A model generated the notes under the pieces. That model worked only from the letters and a program-made list of their open reading frames with translations. It did no database searches and was not told the DNA's origin. Shown here piece by piece: positions 5,691 to 9,095 of a DNA stretch of 9,095 bases (positions are counted from its first letter, which is position 1; every line of letters begins with the position of its first letter). A program made the position numbers and the translations under genes. Origin of the DNA: Bacteroidota bacterium (GTDB lineage: Bacteria > Bacteroidota > Rhodothermia > Rhodothermales > UBA10348); contig SMXK01000097.1 of assembly GCA_004356265.1 (NCBI GenBank), forward strand, positions 1 through 9,095, given 5' to 3'.

Positions 5691-6448
5691 AGTTTCACTT
5701 TCTTAACAGTAGCCTTGAACAAATCGTTATCAACGATAATGCGACCCGTGTGCTCACAAGCTACAATTCTGTTCTGCTGACGGATTTCCAGCTGGCGCTG
5801 AGGCGGAACTGCAAATCCGGAAGCGGCTCCTCGAACGAGAGGTACGACAGCCCGTCCGTCGCGAAGACGAGTTCGAAGCCGATCATACGCACGGAGGTAT
5901 CGCGAGTCTACCTTTTTGGCAGCTTTGCCCCGGCCCTTCTCCATGTCGGCCTGTTCGTGTTTTGTGTCATCGAGGACTTCCTTCAACTCGCTCTGCTTCG
6001 CTTTCAGGATATCCTGAATTTCCGCAAGTCGCGTTGTCGTCTCTTCTACAGCTATCTCCTTGCCGGGCAATTCGGCGTCGATTTCCTCAGCCCGCAAGTT
6101 TCCGTCTACTATGCGTTGTTTCTGGGCTTCAATTTCTTTCGTCAGGGCATCGTATTCCCTGTTATTGCGGACCTGAAGCTGCTGTTCCTCATATTTCTTG
6201 ATCAGCAATTCGCTTTCTTTTACGTCGATATCAGCCTGCTTACGAGCAATCGCATTGGCTTTTTGCTCTTCTTCGAGATTGTCAACGCGGGTAGTCAGGC
6301 CTGCGGTTTCATCCTCGAGATCCCTGATCTCTTCCGGCAGATCACCGCGCATTTTTTTGATCTGATCGATCTTGCTGTCAATGTGTTGCAGGCGGATGAG
6401 AGCTGTCAGCTGGTCGCTGATGGTTGTCTCCTGAGCAGTGGTTGGCAT
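5687..6448 (-). CDS. COG1579-type coiled-coil protein with degenerate C4 zinc-ribbon domain
   Basis: The 253-aa product has a long predominantly helical coiled coil (about 12-175) rich in Glu, Lys and Gln, with the family hallmark NNREYDALTKEIEAQKQRI (95-113), followed by SRYLRAYDRLR (182-192) and a C-terminal ribbon (about 198-245). In the canonical ribbon two CxxC pairs bind zinc. Here the first is replaced by RGAASG (206-211) and the second keeps only Cys231 in ACEHTGRI. The spacing and PPQRQLEI (215-222) are otherwise preserved. This Cys-poor form is what I recall from Bacteroidota relatives. The molecular function of the family is not firmly known. ATG 6448 has a GGAAAA purine stretch upstream. 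It sits downstream of the NIF3-family gene, a neighbour pairing seen in many bacteria, and just before rnpB. Confidence 0.9.
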   Translation of the reverse strand: MPTTAQETTISDQLTALIRLQHIDSKIDQIKKMRGDLPEEIRDLEDETAGLTTRVDNLEEEQKANAIARKQADIDVKESELLIKKYEEQQLQVRNNREYDALTKEIEAQKQRIVDGNLRAEEIDAELPGKEIAVEETTTRLAEIQDILKAKQSELKEVLDDTKHEQADMEKGRGKAAKKVDSRYLRAYDRLRTRLRDGRAVVPLVRGAASGFAVPPQRQLEIRQQNRIVACEHTGRIIVDNDLFKATVKKVKL

Positions 6449-6506
6449 ATTTTTTCCGAGGGCCGGTCATCATTTGTGTGCAGAATCGTAATAAACGGCA
6501 GGCTGG

Positions 6507-6534
6507 GATATATGTTCGTGGGAGAACGTGAGAA
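6507..6534 (-). promoter_or_regulatory. Candidate promoter for the coiled-coil gene
   Basis: On the minus strand TTCTCA (6534-6529) and TATATC (6512-6507) are each four-of-six matches to the sigma-70 boxes and are spaced by 16 bp. Transcription would start near 6500, about 50 nt before ATG 6448. It lies in the 137-nt gap after the NIF3-family gene. Confidence 0.3.
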
Positions 6535-6551
6535 GAATCGGTGCGGACGGG

Positions 6552-6563
6552 ATCAGCGCTGAT
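6552..6563. repeat. 12-bp perfect palindrome ATCAGCGCTGAT
   Basis: A perfect dyad without a loop, 22 nt downstream of the NIF3-family stop and about 18 nt upstream of the candidate -35 box of the coiled-coil gene. It could be an operator half-site pair or chance. It has no T-run, so it is not an intrinsic terminator. Confidence 0.3.
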
Positions 6564-6585
6564 GGATTGTCGACTTCAGCTCTAC

Positions 6586-7722
6586 TTACCCGGGCGCGTT
6601 GAAGGTTTTCACCGGCGCGGTCCGCGTGGTTGTCCGCAGCCATTCGACGTCCGGAAATTCTGTCTTTAAGAAATCCAACATCAATACTTCCGTGATCCGC
6701 TCCGACTCGTAATGACCAGGGTCTATGAGCGCAATTTCCGGAATTCCGTCAGTGTTCAAGACATTAAAAAAAGTGTGATAACTTATATCAGCTGTGATAT
6801 AAGCGTCGGCGCCAGCCGCTTGGGCGGCTCCCACGAACTTCGATCCTGATCCACCGCAAACAGCAACACGGCGAATCATCTGATCCAGGTCACCGGTGTA
6901 TCTGAGGGCGGAATTCTCGAGTGTCTGTGAGACGGTTGTCAGGAACGCCTCCAGCCCAACCGGTTCCTCGAGAGTACCTATTGCGCCGAGCCCGGCGTTT
7001 TTATAGGGCTGCCGGACAGGGTAGATATCATACGGTACTTCCTCGTATGGGTGAGCGTCTTTCATCGCAGAAATCACTGTCGCGAGGTTCCACTTGGCCA
7101 CTTCAGTTTCGAGCCTGACCTCGTCAACTTGTTCAGGTGGCCCTCCCGCGCTACCAACCGCGGGTTTCGCCTCTGTAGCCGGTGTGAAGTGGCCCGTTCC
7201 GCGGGATTCGAACGAGCATCCTGAATATTGACCGATTTGGCCGGCACCGGCATCTGTCAGAGCTCCCCTTACCGATTCCGAGGAAGCGGTAGGCACAAAA
7301 GTAACAAGTTTCACGAGTGCATCGTCCTTGTGCATCAGGAAGTCTACGTTCGTTAATCCCAGCTGAGCAGCAAGGGCGAACGAAACCCCTCCACGGACCG
7401 AGTCCAGATTTGTATGCGCGCTGTAAAGCGCGATGCCAGACTCTGCAAGCCGCAGGGCCAGGTTTGACACATAGGAGTTTGCTGTTATTGTTTTAAGCGG
7501 TGTAAAAATCAATGGATGGTGTGTGACAACGAGATGGCACCCTGACGAGACCGCTTCATCGAGGACTTGCGGGGTCATGTCTAAAGCTACCAGGCCTTTC
7601 GATACGCTCCTGTCAGCATGGCCGACCTGTAGTCCGGGGTTGTCGTAAGACTCAGCCAGTCCGATAGGGGCCCACCGTTCAAACGCGTTGGCGATAGCCT
7701 GGATAGTTGTCGAAGAAGTCAT
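6586..7722 (-). CDS. NIF3/DUF34-family dinuclear metal-centre protein, three-domain type
   Basis: Members form hexameric toroids with a two-metal site; several have been proposed as GTP cyclohydrolase I type 2-like or metal-handling proteins, but the physiological role is unsettled. Seen here in 378 aa: DNPGLQVG (27-34), the metal His pair VVTHHPLIF (65-73), AHTNLDSVRGG (102-112), the inserted PII/CutA-like middle domain (about 130-240) with HPYEEVPYDIYPV (224-236), then GGSGSKFV (290-297), TADISYH (310-316) and DPGHYESE (334-341). The length and the middle domain match the YqfO-like long form, not the short YbgI form. TADISYH has Ala where Gly is common. ATG 7722 lies 4 nt after the stop of the transporter gene. 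A longer in-frame start at 7818 would run back into that gene and is rejected. A Gly/Pro-rich stretch at 175-199 looks like a flexible loop. Confidence 0.95.
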   Translation of the reverse strand: MTSSTTIQAIANAFERWAPIGLAESYDNPGLQVGHADRSVSKGLVALDMTPQVLDEAVSSGCHLVVTHHPLIFTPLKTITANSYVSNLALRLAESGIALYSAHTNLDSVRGGVSFALAAQLGLTNVDFLMHKDDALVKLVTFVPTASSESVRGALTDAGAGQIGQYSGCSFESRGTGHFTPATEAKPAVGSAGGPPEQVDEVRLETEVAKWNLATVISAMKDAHPYEEVPYDIYPVRQPYKNAGLGAIGTLEEPVGLEAFLTTVSQTLENSALRYTGDLDQMIRRVAVCGGSGSKFVGAAQAAGADAYITADISYHTFFNVLNTDGIPEIALIDPGHYESERITEVLMLDFLKTEFPDVEWLRTTTRTAPVKTFNAPG

Positions 7723-7726
7723 GTAA

Positions 7727-9022
7727 TTACCCGAGCTGGTCTCCATAAAGCGCCCGTCCGGATGCATCGATGCCTTCTTTCTCATCAACCCGAAGAAGAA
7801 GCAAACCACCCACGACAAACAATACGATTACGACGGCGATTCCGGCCCGCATACTATCAAAGGCCCCCATAATCAGGGCCAGTAGAATGGGCCCTATAAA
7901 TGCTGTGAACTTGCCCGAAAAAGCAAAAAATCCGAAGAACTCATTCTCTTTGTCTTCAGGTACGAAACGCGCAAACAAGGACCGACTCGCGGCCTGGTTA
8001 GGTCCCGCAAACAAAGCAATCATCGCCGCGGCCCCCCAGAAGACGGTCAGGTTGTGCGTCAACGTTATCACTAGAACAGCCGACGCCAGGCCGACCAGAG
8101 TGATGAGTACAGTTTTTTTCCCGCCGATTATGTCATCCAGATAACCCATCCCGAATGCACCGGCTCCGGCGACTACGTTTAACGTTATCCCGAGGACAAA
8201 TGGGTCAACGCCGAATTCATCGGCGGCGTAAATGGCGGCAAAACCGAAAATGGTAATCAGGCCATCGTTATACACAAGTCTCGCGACAAGAAATCTAACC
8301 ATCTGCCTGAATTTGCGAATCTCTCTGAATGTTTGTGCTAATTCAGTACGAGCGTTTCTAAGTAGAACAGAGAGCGCGGGTGGTTTCTCAATCTGGTCGG
8401 GATCTTTCACCCATAGAAACATCGGGATGCTGAAGACGCCAAACCAGATCGCAACCAGAATAGAGGTTGCGCGGATGTTAGATCCATCGTCTGCATTGAG
8501 TCCGAAAAGCGCAGGATCGGGCGCGACGAGCAACACATATCCTGCGATCAGCGTGAGGACCCCGCCAATGTACCCTACTCCCCACCCCAGGCCGGAGATT
8601 TTGCCAATTTGATCGGCGGGCGCGATGTCTGGCAGATAGGCGTTGTAGAAAACGTTGGCCATTTCAAAGGCCACGTTTGCAAAGATGAAAATGCTCAGGG
8701 AAAGAGCGACCTGGCCCGGCACCGGAAAAAAGAGGGCGACCGACCCGAGAATGCAGGCGACCGTGCTGATGAACAGGAATTTTTTACGGTGTCCTCCACT
8801 GTCTGCAACAGCGCCCAGAAAGGGGGATAAAACAGCTACAAAAATAGCGGACACTGCCACTGCATATCCCCATTGACTTGCACCTGTAAGACTGTCGGAA
8901 GCAATCTCTTTGGTGAAGTATGTGGCATAGATAAAGGTCACAACAATCGTCGTAAACGACGAATTTGCGAAATCATAAAGCGCCCACGACGCTATCGTCT
9001 TTTTATCCGTTTGGGAGGCCAT
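7727..9022 (-). CDS. UMF1/Atg22-like MFS transporter
   Basis: The 431-aa product is a polytopic inner-membrane carrier of the major facilitator superfamily, in the group related to yeast vacuolar effluxer Atg22 (UMF1). The family signature ASWALYDFANSSF is at 11-23. A motif-A-like loop SPFLGAVADSGGHRKKF is at 66-82, FYNAYLPDIAP at 125-135 and RLVYNDGLITIFGFAAIYA at 248-266. The late signature SRSLFARFVPEDKENEFFG (346-364) is followed by FAFSGKFTAFIGP. About a dozen hydrophobic segments are visible. The substrate is unknown; yeast Atg22 exports amino acids, but this cannot be transferred with confidence. ATG 9022 is preceded at good spacing by GAAAGG, one of the clearer ribosome binding sites here. 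Its stop is 4 nt before the NIF3-family start, so the two are very likely co-transcribed. Confidence 0.93.
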   Translation of the reverse strand: MASQTDKKTIASWALYDFANSSFTTIVVTFIYATYFTKEIASDSLTGASQWGYAVAVSAIFVAVLSPFLGAVADSGGHRKKFLFISTVACILGSVALFFPVPGQVALSLSIFIFANVAFEMANVFYNAYLPDIAPADQIGKISGLGWGVGYIGGVLTLIAGYVLLVAPDPALFGLNADDGSNIRATSILVAIWFGVFSIPMFLWVKDPDQIEKPPALSVLLRNARTELAQTFREIRKFRQMVRFLVARLVYNDGLITIFGFAAIYAADEFGVDPFVLGITLNVVAGAGAFGMGYLDDIIGGKKTVLITLVGLASAVLVITLTHNLTVFWGAAAMIALFAGPNQAASRSLFARFVPEDKENEFFGFFAFSGKFTAFIGPILLALIMGAFDSMRAGIAVVIVLFVVGGLLLLRVDEKEGIDASGRALYGDQLG

Positions 9023-9095
9023 AGAAATACCTTTCTCGATTTCGGTGTAGGCTATGTGGCCGGTCTCGTACTTCAGTCACATGGTAAACTTTCGA
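9023..9095. other. Upstream region of the transporter gene, window end
   Basis: Only 73 nt are visible. The minus strand holds the transporter ribosome binding site (GAAAGG) but no convincing promoter pair. Short minus-strand frames that end here with TGA could be the tail of an upstream gene, but too little is visible to tell. Confidence 0.3.

Noticed and set aside
5750..6562. 270-aa hydrophobic plus-strand frame
   Set aside because: Antisense of the coiled-coil gene; complement of Glu/Lys-rich codons naturally gives Phe/Leu-rich frames that mimic membrane proteins.
7723..7818. 32-residue N-terminal extension of the NIF3-family protein
   Set aside because: It runs into the 3' end of the transporter gene; ATG 7722 lies 4 nt after that gene's stop and begins just before the conserved domain.
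1..9095. Mobile element, phage, defence or biosynthetic system
   Set aside because: No transposase, integrase, terminal inverted repeats, tRNA attachment site, toxin-antitoxin pair or defence domains were seen; the genes are ordinary chromosomal ones.

Overview
The window looks like a chromosomal housekeeping segment from a Gram-negative bacterium. I place it in the Bacteroidota/Rhodothermota-Balneolota (FCB) neighbourhood. The evidence is an Omp85-family outer-membrane protein, a COG1579 coiled-coil protein whose degenerate C-terminal ribbon resembles the Bacteroidota form, weak or absent Shine-Dalgarno sequences before several genes, and an Atg22-like (UMF1) transporter. The assignment is inference from protein style; no phylogeny was run.

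Left block, minus strand (1-1940): a partial single-membrane-segment protein cut by the window edge, then mutY (8-oxoG:A mismatch adenine glycosylase), then a small secreted protein with an Ig-like look whose stop codon is 2 nt before the mutY start. The short gap after mutY contains a 28-bp perfect direct repeat.

Middle block, plus strand (1939-5053): a TamA/BamA-like outer-membrane protein, rsmE (16S rRNA m3U1498 methyltransferase) 11 nt later, and secG (translocon subunit). The first gene diverges from the small secreted gene so tightly that the two ATG codons overlap. A strong sigma-70-like promoter for the plus strand lies inside the opposing gene.

Right block, minus strand (5193-9022), in transcription order: a UMF1/Atg22-like MFS transporter, a three-domain NIF3/DUF34 protein starting 4 nt after it, a COG1579-type coiled-coil protein, and the RNase P RNA gene (rnpB) with its own intrinsic terminator. 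rnpB is the clearest non-coding gene here; it fills an otherwise gene-free stretch of about 630 bases and converges on secG.

I see no phage, IS element, CRISPR array, toxin-antitoxin pair or defence locus, and no convincing undescribed multi-gene system. The points most worth a second look are the MutY with an intact Nudix catalytic box, the overlapping divergent start codons, the loss of zinc ligands in the 'zinc ribbon' protein, and the strand-specific G-U hairpin after rnpB.
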